Positions 1-8,791 of a stretch of 64,000 nucleotides of DNA are shown here, piece by piece. The translations under genes and the position numbers were made by a program. Each line of letters begins with the position of its first letter. Within the stretch, counting starts at the first letter, position 1. The DNA comes from Pacificibacter marinus. Its GTDB lineage: Bacteria > Pseudomonadota > Alphaproteobacteria > Rhodobacterales > Rhodobacteraceae. The stretch covers positions 97,993-161,992 of the forward strand of contig NZ_JAHKPK010000028.1 of NCBI RefSeq assembly GCF_018860665.1, written 5' to 3'. The notes under the pieces are model-generated. The model was not told where the DNA came from. It ran no database searches and saw only the letters and a list, made by a program, of their open reading frames with translations.

Positions 1-474
1 GACAGAAATCCCGCCGAAGTTCACCCCGTGATAGCCACGTTCGCGGCCAATCAAACGGGTGCGTTCGCCCTGCCCTTTTGCACGATGATAGGCCAAGGCA
101 AGCTTCAAAGCTGTTTCAACAGATTCAGAGCCAGAGTTGGTGAAAAACGCATGTTCAAACGGCGCAGGCGCCATATCGACCAATTTGCTTGCCAGTTCAA
201 ACGCTTTCGGATGACCCATCTGAAATGCGGGCGCGTAATCCAATTCGGAGACCTGTTTTTGCACCGCTTCGACAATTTTCGGACGATTGTGCCCCGCGTT
301 GCAACACCACAACCCTGCAGTGCCATCCAAAACCTGACGTCCGTCATCTGTCGTATAATGCATACGATCTGCGGACACGAACATTCTGGGCTGTTTTTTA
401 AACTGCCTGTTCGACGTGAACGGCATCCAGAAAGCCGACAAATCATTTGGGCGTGTGTAGCCGTCCATAGCCAT
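1..474 (-). CDS. Class III aminotransferase, omega-amino acid--pyruvate type (5' part only)
   Basis: The gene runs off the left edge; 158 codons from the start are present. The product begins MAMDGYTRPNDL and carries blocks typical of omega-amino acid:pyruvate transaminases: GTAGLWCCNAGHNRP near residues 53-67 and the PLP-phosphate-binding FFTNSGSESVETALK around residue 115. These enzymes are PLP-dependent cytosolic transaminases, often using beta-alanine. Beta-alanine is the end product of reductive uracil breakdown, and the divergent RutR-like regulator and preAT genes nearby support that role (inference). Two in-frame ATGs are 6 nt apart; the upstream one at 474 is used here. The PLP lysine lies outside the window. 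Confidence 0.85.
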   Translation of the reverse strand, partial: MAMDGYTRPNDLSAFWMPFTSNRQFKKQPRMFVSADRMHYTTDDGRQVLDGTAGLWCCNAGHNRPKIVEAVQKQVSELDYAPAFQMGHPKAFELASKLVDMAPAPFEHAFFTNSGSESVETALKLALAYHRAKGQGERTRLIGRERGYHGVNFGGISV

Positions 475-563
475 AGTGTACCTCGTTGTCATTCAATAGA
501 AGCGCGCGCCTGCCTTGCATGGCAATAGCCGTTTTGCACCTGCGATCGCCAGCACGCCTCACT

Positions 564-579
564 TTGACCAAATGGTCAA
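564..579. promoter_or_regulatory. RutR-type operator, perfect palindrome
   Basis: TTGACCA AA TGGTCAA is a perfect 7-2-7 palindrome and matches the RutR consensus known from E. coli (TTGACCANNTGGTCAA) at every fixed position. It lies between the divergent aminotransferase (start 474) and the RutR-like gene (start 750), so one site could control both. The sequence match is direct; the functional assignment is inferred from the adjacent regulator. Confidence 0.8.
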
Positions 580-749
580 GACCACGTTAACAGCGCGCCA
601 ACACGGGTCAAGGACAGTCACCCGCCTAAAAACCACGCTGCCAGAAAATTTTCCATTTTTCAGGTAAAATCACCTTGGGAATGGCGTTTTTTTCAGCAAC
701 GCTGTAGCCTTTATAAACGGCGAGACGCGTAAAAAGGAATCGGCACCCT

Positions 750-1370
750 ATGCCAAGCAAGATACCGCGAACGAGAATCCAAAAAAAGAACCACGAAACT
801 ATACTCGAAGCCGCCTTGGATGTGTTTTCACGACATGGTTTTCGCGGCGCGACACTGGATCAAATCGCCCTTGAATCAGGCCTATCTAAGCCAAACCTAC
901 TGTATTATTTCCCTTCAAAAGTCTCGATACATCGCGCCTTGCTTGAGCGACTTATGACCAATTGGCTCGACCCTTTGTACAAACTCGATGCCAATGGCGA
1001 TCCGGTGGAAGAAATCCTTGCCTATGTTTTACGCAAACTCGATATGGCCCGCGAATATCCGCGCGAAAGCCGTTTGTTTGCCAATGAAATCGTCCAAGGC
1101 GCCCCCAATATTGCTGATCAAATTGAAGGCGAATTGAAAGCCCTCGTGGATGATAAAGCACAGGTCATCAAGGGCTGGTCACAAGCGGGACGTATCGCAA
1201 ATGTTGACCCGTATCATCTGATCTTTTCAATTTGGGCCACCACGCAGCACTATGCCGATTTCGATGCGCAGGTCCGCAAAATCATCGAAACTGATGGCTC
1301 ATCTCATTTTGACGATGCAGGGGTCTTTTTGAACCGAATGTTCCGTCAAATGCTCGCACCCGACGCCTAG
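750..1370 (+). CDS. rutR: TetR-family regulator, RutR-like
   Basis: A 206-residue TetR-family repressor. The N-terminal helix-turn-helix spans about residues 15-60 (ILEAALDVFSRHGFRGATLD, then SGLSKPNLLYYFPSK). The C-terminal ligand domain resembles E. coli RutR, including blocks such as LFANEIVQGAP, KGWSQAGRI and FSIWATTQHYADF. RutR senses uracil and represses pyrimidine catabolism genes. Its neighbours (a putative beta-alanine aminotransferase, preA and preT) belong to the reductive pathway rather than the Rut pathway, so here it probably controls a PYD-type regulon. A perfect RutR operator lies 170 nt upstream. RutR identity is from remembered family similarity and context. Confidence 0.8.
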   Translation: MPSKIPRTRIQKKNHETILEAALDVFSRHGFRGATLDQIALESGLSKPNLLYYFPSKVSIHRALLERLMTNWLDPLYKLDANGDPVEEILAYVLRKLDMAREYPRESRLFANEIVQGAPNIADQIEGELKALVDDKAQVIKGWSQAGRIANVDPYHLIFSIWATTQHYADFDAQVRKIIETDGSSHFDDAGVFLNRMFRQMLAPDA

Positions 1371-1480
1371 ATCTTACCAAAGATTAACCATCCGTTTAAA
1401 AACCTGTGGATGTTAACCCTTTGGCAAGTTTAACCCTTTATACATTTGTAGGTGGGGGCTCCAAAGGTAAGGAGTTCAGC

Positions 1481-2116
1481 ATGTCCGATATACTTGGCGT
1501 GTCAGCCTTCGGTGGCGGCGGGGTTTCACTTAGGTCTCCTCCTCAAAATCTAGGGCAAACAGTGCCGAAAGTCGCCGCGATTGCGGATGACATTTCGGCC
1601 ACATTTAACAAAGGGCGCAATCTCCCTGGCCAGAATGGCGACAGCTTCGAGACAACTCAATCGGCCCGTGAAGATGCAGGTGCCTATGCGCCTTCTGATC
1701 CGCGTGATGCGCTCGCTCCAAAACAGCCTTTGGATGTCGATACATTGACAGGCCCGACGCCGGCTTTCCAAGCCAGTTTACTTGAGGTCGAAAGCGATCT
1801 GCGCAATGTCATTGCGCGTGTCGAAGCCAAACGTGCCCAAATATCTGACGCCGCAGCAATTGCACCGGCCCCTCTGATGGACACGACCAATGGCGTTTCT
1901 GAATCACAAGGCAGCATTCGGATTTCGTCAACGGCCCGACGTGATTTGCGCGATGAGGTGCCAATGACAGATGCCTCGGCGACAACAGATCTTGTGCCCA
2001 AAGCCCCGCAAGTCGATGTTCAAACTGAGGTTTTGGATCGCGAAGCGGCCTATTCTGGGCGCGCGGCAACACCACAGACACCCTATAGCAAATCAAGCAC
2101 TATGGATTTGTCTTAA
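1481..2116 (+). CDS. Hypothetical protein, low complexity, 211 aa
   Basis: No family recognised. The chosen ATG at 1481 follows a good AAGGAG at 1468-1473; a longer reading from 1406 lacks a comparable site. The protein opens MSDILGVSAFGGGGVSL, has a Gly-rich start, and is then rich in Ala, Asp, Ser, Thr and Pro. One predicted helical stretch lies near residues 93-120 (LLEVESDLRNVIARVEAKRA). No signal peptide, membrane segment or cysteine pair is evident, suggesting a partly disordered cytoplasmic protein. It lies downstream of the RutR-like gene and converges on preA. Regular codon use and the ribosome-binding site argue it is real. Confidence 0.55.
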   Translation: MSDILGVSAFGGGGVSLRSPPQNLGQTVPKVAAIADDISATFNKGRNLPGQNGDSFETTQSAREDAGAYAPSDPRDALAPKQPLDVDTLTGPTPAFQASLLEVESDLRNVIARVEAKRAQISDAAAIAPAPLMDTTNGVSESQGSIRISSTARRDLRDEVPMTDASATTDLVPKAPQVDVQTEVLDREAAYSGRAATPQTPYSKSSTMDLS

Positions 2117-2236
2117 ACTGGGCCGGTTTCCCATTTGGGACATTCAATGGGATTTCTGTGCATTTCAAATGCAAAAACAAGGCTAGAACGGCCTGCATAG
2201 ATCAACAAAATCATTTTACGACAGTAACTTAAATGC

Positions 2237-2264
2237 AAAACCCCCGCACTCGAAAGTACGGGGG
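2237..2264 (-). terminator. Rho-independent terminator of preT-preA
   Basis: On the minus strand, arms CCCCCG...CGGGGG, extended by ACT/AGT across one mismatch and closed by a 4-nt loop, are followed directly by TTTTGC. It lies 55 nt past the preA stop codon, between preA and the convergent hypothetical gene. Confidence 0.8.
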
Positions 2265-2318
2265 ATCATTATGAACCGCATCAGAATTGGTGCGGCGATC
2301 ACACCTGTGCTATAGGTA

Positions 2319-3623
2319 TTACTCAGCTGCGACGAACGACGGGTTGTTAGGATGTTTGGTCCAATCGCTGGACTCTGACGACACGGTTTGGCCTGTGCGC
2401 GCGTCCAGATCACCGGGTTCCAGCGTTTTCATGGTGATGCAGCCTTCAATCGGGCAGACATTCACGCATAAATTACAGGCAACACATTCGTCATCCATCA
2501 CTTCGAACACACGATCAGCCGTCATTGAAATCGCTTGGTGCGATGTGTCTTCACAAGCCGCATAACACCGACCACATGAGATACATTCATCTTGATCAAT
2601 CACAGCTTTGGTCACGTGATTGAGGTTCAAATACTGCCAATCCGTCACATTCGGCACCGCTTTTCCAGAGAGTTCCGCGACTGATGTCATGCCCTTGCTG
2701 TCCAAATATTCAGACAAGCCAGAGATCATTTCCTCAACAACTTTAAACCCATAGGTCATCACAGCCGTACAAACCTGAACATTGCCCGCACCAAGCGCCA
2801 AAAACTCGGCCGCGTCACGCCAAGTGGTCACGCCACCAATACCAGAGATCGGCAAATCACGGGTTTCAGGATTGCGCGCGATTTCCGCAACCATATTCAT
2901 CGCAATCGGTTTCACAGCAGGACCGCAATAGCCGCCATGGGTGCCTTTGCCGTCGATCATCGGCTCAGGGCTAAAGCTATCAAGGTTCACGCCGACAATT
3001 GAATTGATCGTATTGATCAAAGACACAGCGTCCGCGCCACCGCGTTTGGCCGCTTCGGCTGGCAGTAAAATATTGCTGATGTTCGGCGTCAGCTTGACGA
3101 TAATCGGCAGGCCTGTGGCCTCTTTACACCAACGCGTCACCATCTCGATATATTCGGGCACTTGTCCCACAGCCGACCCCATGCCGCGTTCTGCCATACC
3201 GTGCGGACAGCCGAAATTCAGCTCAAAGCCGTCACAACCGGTCTCTGCAATGCGCGGCAGGATGTCTTTCCAGCTTTTCTCGTCGCACGGCACCATAACA
3301 GAGGCAACCAAGGCGCGATCGGGGTAATCTTTTTTCACGCGGGTCATTTCCGCAAGGTTCACCTCTAGCGGGCGATCCGTGATCAACTCGATGTTGTTCA
3401 GGCCCAAAAGGCGGCGATCCGCACCAAAAATCGCGCCGTACCGCGGCCCGTTGACGTTGACCACGGGCGGGCCTTCTTCGCCGAGTGTTTTCCAAACAAC
3501 ACCGCCCCAGCCAGCCTCGAAGGCGCGGCGCACGTTATATTCTTTATCCGTGGGCGGCGCGGAGGCCAACCAAAATGGATTGGGGGACTTAATGCCGCAA
3601 AATTCGCTTGTTAGATCTGCCAT
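2319..3623 (-). CDS. preA: NAD-dependent dihydropyrimidine dehydrogenase, catalytic subunit PreA
   Basis: A 434-residue protein with an FMN-binding dihydroorotate-dehydrogenase-like barrel (residues ~1-310) and a C-terminal 2x[4Fe-4S] ferredoxin domain with CISCGRC and CVACNLC motifs plus their distal cysteines. PreA with PreT reduces uracil and thymine to the dihydro forms using NADH. In the GMGSAVGQ loop, Val152 sits where mammalian dihydropyrimidine dehydrogenase has its active-site cysteine (GMGLACGQ by my recollection), so the proton donor may differ. preT lies immediately upstream, its stop 3 nt from this ATG, indicating co-transcription. Confidence 0.92.
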   Translation of the reverse strand: MADLTSEFCGIKSPNPFWLASAPPTDKEYNVRRAFEAGWGGVVWKTLGEEGPPVVNVNGPRYGAIFGADRRLLGLNNIELITDRPLEVNLAEMTRVKKDYPDRALVASVMVPCDEKSWKDILPRIAETGCDGFELNFGCPHGMAERGMGSAVGQVPEYIEMVTRWCKEATGLPIIVKLTPNISNILLPAEAAKRGGADAVSLINTINSIVGVNLDSFSPEPMIDGKGTHGGYCGPAVKPIAMNMVAEIARNPETRDLPISGIGGVTTWRDAAEFLALGAGNVQVCTAVMTYGFKVVEEMISGLSEYLDSKGMTSVAELSGKAVPNVTDWQYLNLNHVTKAVIDQDECISCGRCYAACEDTSHQAISMTADRVFEVMDDECVACNLCVNVCPIEGCITMKTLEPGDLDARTGQTVSSESSDWTKHPNNPSFVAAE

Positions 3624-3626
3624 GAT

Positions 3627-4979
3627 TTAGCCCTCGCCCATCAAAACTGCATGAATATCCATCGCCGCATCGCGCCCTTCGGCGACGGCAGTCACTGTCA
3701 AATCGTCACCACCAGAGGCGCAATCGCCACCAGCCCAGACATTTTCTACCGTGGTTTTGCCAAAGACATCGACAGCGATTTTGCCACCTTCAATCGTCAG
3801 CCCCTCAGGCGCACCAAGCAGGGTTTGCCCAATGGCCACAAGCACTTGATCGGCTGCGACATGAATCATTTCACCTGTGCCTTTAAGCGATCCATCCACC
3901 TCTGCCGTGTATTCGAACACAACCTCAGAACACGTCCCCTCGCCCAAAACAGCAGAAGGCTGCGCATTATACAAGATCGTGACGCCTTTAGAGGTCGCCA
4001 AATCTTGCTCAAATACAGACGCTCCCATGCGGTCTTTGCCGCGTCGGTAGGCCATCGTCACGTTTTGCGCGCCCAATAGTTTGGCTTGCACAGCGGCATC
4101 AACGGCGGTCATGCCGCCACCAATCACCACAACATTACGTCCGATTGGCAATGTCGACAGATCATCGCATTGGCGCAGTTTCGCGATAAAATCGACCGCG
4201 TCATCTACGCCATCAAGGTCGACACCCTCAGCACGCAGACTGTTCACACCGCCAAGGCCAATGGATAAAAACACGGCATCAAAGTCGGCTTTCAACCCGT
4301 CCAGCGTGATCTCTTGTCCAAGCTTTTGACCCGATTGCACCTGAATGCCCCCAATGGACAACAGCCAATCGACTTCCTTTTGAGCGAAATCTTCAGTGGA
4401 TTTATAACTCGCAATGCCAAATTCATTCAGGCCGCCAAGCTTTTCGCGGGCATCAAACAAGGTCACTTCATGGCCCAGCATCGCCAAACGATGTGCCGCA
4501 GATAACCCCGCAGGCCCAGCACCGACAACTGCAACCGTTTTACCAGTCGCCTCACCACGCGTATAAGGATGTGCAGATTCCGTCATCAGAGTGTCAGTGG
4601 CGTAGCGCTGCAAACGGCCAATTTCGACAGGCTTGCCTTCGGCAATTTCGCGCACGCACACTTCTTCGCACAAGGTTTCAGTGGGGCAAACCCGTGCGCA
4701 CATACCGCCCAAGATGTTCTGATCGAAAATCGTTTTGGCCGCCGCTTTCGGCGTGCCGGTGACGATTTGGCGAATGAACATGGGGATATCAATAGAGGTC
4801 GGGCAAGCCGTCATACAGGGCGCGTCATAACAAAAATAACATCTGTCGGCGGCGACTTGTGCCTCGTGATCGGCCAAGGGTTCGTGAAGGTCAGTGAAAT
4901 TTTCGACTAAGGCATCCGGTTCCAGCCTGCCTGCCACAATACCACTGTGTCGTTCCCTACTTTGCATCTTTGGCTCCAT
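3627..4979 (-). CDS. preT: Dihydropyrimidine dehydrogenase, NADH/FAD subunit PreT
   Basis: A 450-residue flavoprotein resembling the glutamate synthase small subunit. The N-terminal region has cysteines for Fe-S clusters (C47, C50, C55, C59, then a second set in GGMCARVCPTETLCEEVC). An FAD-binding GAGPAGLSAAHRLA follows near residue 153 and an NAD-binding VVIGGGMTAVDAA near 285. PreT takes electrons from NADH and passes them to PreA; the pair corresponds to the two halves of mammalian dihydropyrimidine dehydrogenase. It is the first gene of preT-preA, and a degenerate RutR-like palindrome lies 42 nt upstream of its start. Confidence 0.92.
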   Translation of the reverse strand: MEPKMQSRERHSGIVAGRLEPDALVENFTDLHEPLADHEAQVAADRCYFCYDAPCMTACPTSIDIPMFIRQIVTGTPKAAAKTIFDQNILGGMCARVCPTETLCEEVCVREIAEGKPVEIGRLQRYATDTLMTESAHPYTRGEATGKTVAVVGAGPAGLSAAHRLAMLGHEVTLFDAREKLGGLNEFGIASYKSTEDFAQKEVDWLLSIGGIQVQSGQKLGQEITLDGLKADFDAVFLSIGLGGVNSLRAEGVDLDGVDDAVDFIAKLRQCDDLSTLPIGRNVVVIGGGMTAVDAAVQAKLLGAQNVTMAYRRGKDRMGASVFEQDLATSKGVTILYNAQPSAVLGEGTCSEVVFEYTAEVDGSLKGTGEMIHVAADQVLVAIGQTLLGAPEGLTIEGGKIAVDVFGKTTVENVWAGGDCASGGDDLTVTAVAEGRDAAMDIHAVLMGEG

Positions 4980-5020
4980 CGCTATATGACTATGCGATCC
5001 AAGGTGCCATATCCGCTTTT

Positions 5021-5036
5021 TTTATCAAGTGGTAAA
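5021..5036. promoter_or_regulatory. Candidate second, degenerate RutR operator upstream of preT
   Basis: TTTATCA AG TGGTAAA has the same 7-2-7 layout as the site at 564-579 and matches the consensus in 5 of 7 left-arm and 6 of 7 right-arm positions. It is 42 nt upstream of the preT start, a sensible repressor position. The match is imperfect, so this is an inference from placement. Confidence 0.45.
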
Positions 5037-5252
5037 TTTTAGAACTCCCCGATGATGGCCGTCGACATTGATCATAAATACACAAAAATAGCGATATTAA
5101 TTAAATATAAATACTAAAATTGACTTTATTGCGCCATATACCTTTGCTTTTATTGGGTTTTCAGCCAAGACGCCGTACCGTATAAGCAAACAAAGAAAAT
5201 ATTTTCGCTTGCCTTTTTTATAGGCATAAGCGGCAGAAACTGGGTTGGACCA

Positions 5253-5747
5253 ATGACAAAGACAAACGATTCCGATGTAAAGTTCATTCAAGCACTGGCA
5301 GAATTGCTCACAGCGAATGATCTCACAGAACTTGAAGTGATGCGCGAATATGGCGACAGCGACAGTTTGAATGTCCGCGTAAGCCGCCAGCTTCCAGTGC
5401 AGCAAGTTGTCCAATCTGTCGCCGCAGCCCCTGCTCCGATCGCAGCTGCCGCACCTGCTGCTGCCGCTGCCGCAACGGCAGCACCTGCCGCGGCAGCGGA
5501 CCCATCTAACGATCCAAATGCCGTGCCCTCCCCAATGGTTGGCACCGCTTACCTGTCAGCCGAGCCGGGTTCTGCAACTTTCGTCAAAATCGGCGATCAG
5601 GTCACTGAGGGTCAAACCTTGATGATCATCGAAGCTATGAAAACCATGAACCATATCCCTGCGCCAAAATCTGGCACAGTGAAACGTGTGCTTGTGGATG
5701 ACGGAACGCCAGTTGAATTTGGTGCTCCTTTGATGATCATCGAATAG
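5253..5747 (+). CDS. accB: Acetyl-CoA carboxylase biotin carboxyl carrier protein
   Basis: 164 residues. A short N-terminal helical domain leads into an Ala/Pro-rich flexible linker (residues ~57-83) and a C-terminal biotinyl domain beginning at VPSPMVGTAYL. The biotinylation motif EAMKTMN places the modified lysine at residue 130. The carrier shuttles carboxybiotin between AccC and the carboxyltransferase in fatty acid synthesis. accC follows 12 nt downstream, the usual accBC operon. Confidence 0.97.
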   Translation: MTKTNDSDVKFIQALAELLTANDLTELEVMREYGDSDSLNVRVSRQLPVQQVVQSVAAAPAPIAAAAPAAAAAATAAPAAAADPSNDPNAVPSPMVGTAYLSAEPGSATFVKIGDQVTEGQTLMIIEAMKTMNHIPAPKSGTVKRVLVDDGTPVEFGAPLMIIE

Positions 5748-5759
5748 GTGGGCGCCCAC

Positions 5760-7106
5760 ATGTTCGATAAAATCCTCATTGCCAACCGTGGCGAAATCGC
5801 GCTTCGCGTGATCCGTGCTTGTCGTGAAATGGGAATCAAATCCGTTGCCGTTCATTCGACAGCTGACGCTGATGCCATGCATGTGCGCATGGCTGACGAA
5901 GCTGTGTGCATTGGCCCCAATTCATCCACGGACTCATACCTGAGCTTCCCTGCCATCATCGCGGCCTGCGAAATCACAGGCGCGCAAGCGATCCACCCTG
6001 GCTACGGTTTTCTGTCTGAAAACGCGGCCTTTGTGCAAATCGTCGAAGACCACGGCTTGACCTTTATTGGCCCCTCTGCGGAACACATCCGCCAGATGGG
6101 CGACAAGATCACTGCCAAAGAAACCGCGCAGGTCTTGGGCATTCCCATTGTGCCGGGCTCTGACGGCGGGGTGCCTGATGTGGCGGCGGCGAAAAAAGCA
6201 GCCGCAGAGATGGGTTACCCTGTCATCATCAAAGCCACAGCTGGCGGCGGTGGTCGCGGCATGAAAGTGGCCTTGAACGAGGACGAGCTGGAAACATCTT
6301 TCCGCACAGCCCGTTCAGAATCCAAAGCCGCTTTTGGTAATGACGAAGTTTACATGGAGAAATATCTCCAAAAGCCACGTCACATCGAGGTGCAAGTCTT
6401 TGGTGATGGCCAAGGTGGTGGCGTCCACTTGGGCGAACGCGATTGTTCCTTGCAACGTCGTCACCAAAAGGTCTTTGAAGAGGCCCCCGGCCCTAGCATT
6501 ACCCCAGAAGAACGCGCTCACATCGGCGGCATCTGTGCCAATGCGATTGCCAAAATGGGTTACAAAGGCGCTGGCACTGTCGAGTTTTTGTATGAGGACG
6601 GCGAGTTCTTCTTTATCGAGATGAACACACGTTTGCAGGTGGAACACCCTGTAACCGAAGCCATCTTTGGCCAAGACCTTGTGCGCGAACAGATTCTCGT
6701 GGCCTCTGGTGAAAAACTGTCTTTCACCCAAGACGATTTGGTGCTCAATGGCCATGCCATCGAAGTGCGAATCAACGCGGAAAAACTGCCGAACTTCTCG
6801 CCTTGCCCAGGTAAGATCACACAGTACCATGCCCCAGGTGGGCTTGGCGTGCGTATGGACAGCGCATTGTATGACGGCTATTCGATCCCGCCCTATTACG
6901 ACAGCTTGATCGGTAAACTCATCGTGCATGGACGCAATCGCCCCGAAGCACTGGCCCGCCTGCATCGCGCTTTAGGCGAGTTGATCGTTGATGGTGTCGA
7001 CACAACAGTCCCACTGTTTGACATGCTACTGCAAGAAGAAGACATTCAGACTGGCAATTACAACATCCATTGGCTGGAAAAATGGCTCGATAAAAACCTA
7101 AGCTAA
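5760..7106 (+). CDS. accC: Acetyl-CoA carboxylase biotin carboxylase subunit
   Basis: 448 residues beginning [20 protein letters not shown], the standard AccC start; an in-frame GTG 12 nt upstream would abut the accB stop and is less likely. An ATP-grasp enzyme with glycine-rich loop [13 protein letters not shown], the HIEVQVFGD strand, and the metal/ATP site [16 protein letters not shown]. It carboxylates biotin on AccB using ATP and bicarbonate. Length is normal for the family, and a strong terminator follows. Confidence 0.97.
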   Translation: MFDKILIANRGEIALRVIRACREMGIKSVAVHSTADADAMHVRMADEAVCIGPNSSTDSYLSFPAIIAACEITGAQAIHPGYGFLSENAAFVQIVEDHGLTFIGPSAEHIRQMGDKITAKETAQVLGIPIVPGSDGGVPDVAAAKKAAAEMGYPVIIKATAGGGGRGMKVALNEDELETSFRTARSESKAAFGNDEVYMEKYLQKPRHIEVQVFGDGQGGGVHLGERDCSLQRRHQKVFEEAPGPSITPEERAHIGGICANAIAKMGYKGAGTVEFLYEDGEFFFIEMNTRLQVEHPVTEAIFGQDLVREQILVASGEKLSFTQDDLVLNGHAIEVRINAEKLPNFSPCPGKITQYHAPGGLGVRMDSALYDGYSIPPYYDSLIGKLIVHGRNRPEALARLHRALGELIVDGVDTTVPLFDMLLQEEDIQTGNYNIHWLEKWLDKNLS

Positions 7107-7126
7107 GGGTTTGATCCGACAGTGAT

Positions 7127-7153
7127 AAGGTCGCCTTCGGGCGGCCTTTTCTT
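7127..7153 (+). terminator. Rho-independent terminator of accBC
   Basis: AAGGTCGCC, a TTCG tetraloop, then GGCGGCCTT (one G-T wobble), followed by TTCTTTT. It starts 21 nt after the accC stop. Confidence 0.85.
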
Positions 7154-7191
7154 TTGCAATTCCTCTTCCCGTAATTCAACATAGATACCAA

Positions 7192-7836
7192 ATGGACCAC
7201 GTAACCCTGACACCGCAAATGATGCTGAACGCCTATACCAATGGCGTGTTTCCGATGTCTGACAGTCGTGATGACCCTGATCTGTATTGGGTTGATCCGA
7301 CAGATCGCGGCATCTTTCCACTAGACGGGTTTCACATTTCAAAATCCTTGGCGAAAACCATTCGGCTTGAGCGCTTCTCGATCCGTTTCAACACCGATTT
7401 TGATGCCATTGTTGAAGGCTGCGCAGATCGCCCTGAGACATGGATCAACGACACTATTTTTGATCTGTACAGACAATTGCACGCCATGAAGTTTTGCCAC
7501 TCTCTGGAAGTGTATGAAGAGGATGCGCTTGTGGGGGGCGTTTATGGCCTGACCATTGGCACGGCCTTCTTTGGCGAAAGCATGTTCTCACGCCGCACGG
7601 ACGCGTCGAAAGTGGCACTGGCCTATATGGTCGCCCGATTGCGTGCCACAGGGTTCACACTGTTCGACACACAATTCATCACACCGCATTTGGCATCACT
7701 CGGGGCAATTGAAATACCGCGTGCAAAGTATCATGGATTGTTAGGTCAGGCGCTTGAGCATCGCGCAGATATCGAAGCCTTACCTGCCCCGCTCACGCCT
7801 CAGGACGTGCTGCAGGTCAGTGGCCAAATATCGTAA
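7192..7836 (+). CDS. aat: Leucyl/phenylalanyl-tRNA--protein transferase
   Basis: 214 residues with the L/F-transferase hallmarks: LNAYTNGVFPMSD, YWVDPTDRGIFPLDGFHISKSL, and the GNAT-like core GGVYGLTIGTAFFGESMFSRRTDASKVAL. It adds Leu or Phe to proteins with N-terminal Arg or Lys so that ClpAP degrades them (N-degron pathway). It follows accC as in many Rhodobacterales. Its last 37 nt overlap the convergent DUF2155 gene, which is well supported too, so the tail-to-tail overlap appears genuine. Confidence 0.95.
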   Translation: MDHVTLTPQMMLNAYTNGVFPMSDSRDDPDLYWVDPTDRGIFPLDGFHISKSLAKTIRLERFSIRFNTDFDAIVEGCADRPETWINDTIFDLYRQLHAMKFCHSLEVYEEDALVGGVYGLTIGTAFFGESMFSRRTDASKVALAYMVARLRATGFTLFDTQFITPHLASLGAIEIPRAKYHGLLGQALEHRADIEALPAPLTPQDVLQVSGQIS

Positions 7837-8339
7837 CGCGCGTGATCCATCGCGTTCAATGCAGGGCTAGACGACACCATCCAGCCAGAAAAGACTGGTT
7901 CATCAACACCTTGCGCATGGACCATCAAATAGGCATAGGCGTCCCCTGACGGGTTATCCTCTGGGTAACGACAGTCCGCAAGATAAATTGAAATACGACC
8001 AAAGACAGCAGGCTGCCCGACCGCAATGGTCAGGTCTTGGACCTCACCTGTCAGCTTATCAAGGGCACGCAGGTTCACACCTGTGCCCGCGGTCACTTTC
8101 ACCTGCGTTTCGGTGGTGATGTCTCGCAGCTCTTGTTGAAAACCAGACCCAGGGAACGATTGCAGGTCTTCCAACGATAAACCATCACCACCAAAGCCAA
8201 TGCCGCTGTCATCCAAAGGCTGTACTAAAATTTGATCAACACCAGTTTGAAAGTCGTCGCCAAGACCATTGTCTTGCGCCCAGATCGGAGCGCCCAGCGA
8301 CACCGCCAAAACCAAAGAGGTTAAGCCCGCGCGCATCAT
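7800..8339 (-). CDS. DUF2155 domain-containing exported protein
   Basis: 179 residues with an N-terminal signal peptide (MMRAGLTSLVLAVSLGAPIWAQ). The C-terminal DUF2155 domain contains LRALDKLTGEVQDL, IYLADCRYPEDNPSGDAYAYL and FSGWMVSSSPALNAMDHARYDIWPLTC, with two conserved cysteines. Function is unknown; the family is common beside mlaD and NDUFA12 in alphaproteobacteria. Two adjacent ATGs (8339, 8336) overlap the mlaD stop, so translation is probably coupled. An envelope role is likely from the signal peptide and mlaD neighbour. Confidence 0.88.
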   Translation of the reverse strand: MMRAGLTSLVLAVSLGAPIWAQDNGLGDDFQTGVDQILVQPLDDSGIGFGGDGLSLEDLQSFPGSGFQQELRDITTETQVKVTAGTGVNLRALDKLTGEVQDLTIAVGQPAVFGRISIYLADCRYPEDNPSGDAYAYLMVHAQGVDEPVFSGWMVSSSPALNAMDHARYDIWPLTCSTS

Positions 8340-8791
8340 TCGCTACCGCCGCTGGCGGTGACAAATTTCAACAACAGATTGATCAAACTGACCGAGCCTT
8401 GAGTGTCAGCGATCACTTGACCATCTTCAAAATTAAAAGCTGATCCGCCGGGCACGAGCTCGATAAAATTGCCACCAAGCAATCCTTCAGAGGCGATCAT
8501 CGCCGCAGTGTCATCGGGAAGAATAAGATCACCATCCAAAGACAAAGCAGCTTCAGCGCGAAAATTATCATAGTTCAAAGTCAGATCAGAGATTGATCCC
8601 ACTTTGACACCGGCCAGCCGCACATCTGTTCCCACGGATACGCCCTCTGCAGAGCGAAAAGACGCTGTCAGCGTGTAGCGGTCATCTGCGCCAGTGGAAA
8701 ATCCGGTGACTTGGCCTGCATAGACAAGAACCCCAAGCGCAAGCGCAAGAACCCCAGCCCCGACGGCAATCTCTGTCGTGTTTTCAGACAT
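8336..8791 (-). CDS. mlaD: Outer membrane lipid asymmetry protein MlaD (MCE domain)
   Basis: 151 residues: one N-terminal transmembrane helix (AVGAGVLALALGVLVYAG) and a periplasmic MCE domain from about residue 38 (YTLTASFRSAEGVSVGTDVRLAGVKVG). MlaD is the substrate-binding ring of the MlaFEDB phospholipid transporter. The short length lacking a long coiled-coil tail is typical of MlaD. mlaF and mlaE are not in the window. The gene abuts the NDUFA12 stop codon and overlaps the DUF2155 start. Confidence 0.92.
   Translation of the reverse strand: MSENTTEIAVGAGVLALALGVLVYAGQVTGFSTGADDRYTLTASFRSAEGVSVGTDVRLAGVKVGSISDLTLNYDNFRAEAALSLDGDLILPDDTAAMIASEGLLGGNFIELVPGGSAFNFEDGQVIADTQGSVSLINLLLKFVTASGGSE

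Noticed and set aside
5421..5505. Ala/Pro-rich repeat-like run in accB as a novel repeat element
   Set aside because: It is the ordinary flexible linker of biotin carboxyl carrier proteins.
7800..7836. Overlap of aat and the DUF2155 gene as a frame error
   Set aside because: Both proteins end in family-typical sequence up to their stops, so the 37-nt tail-to-tail overlap seems real.
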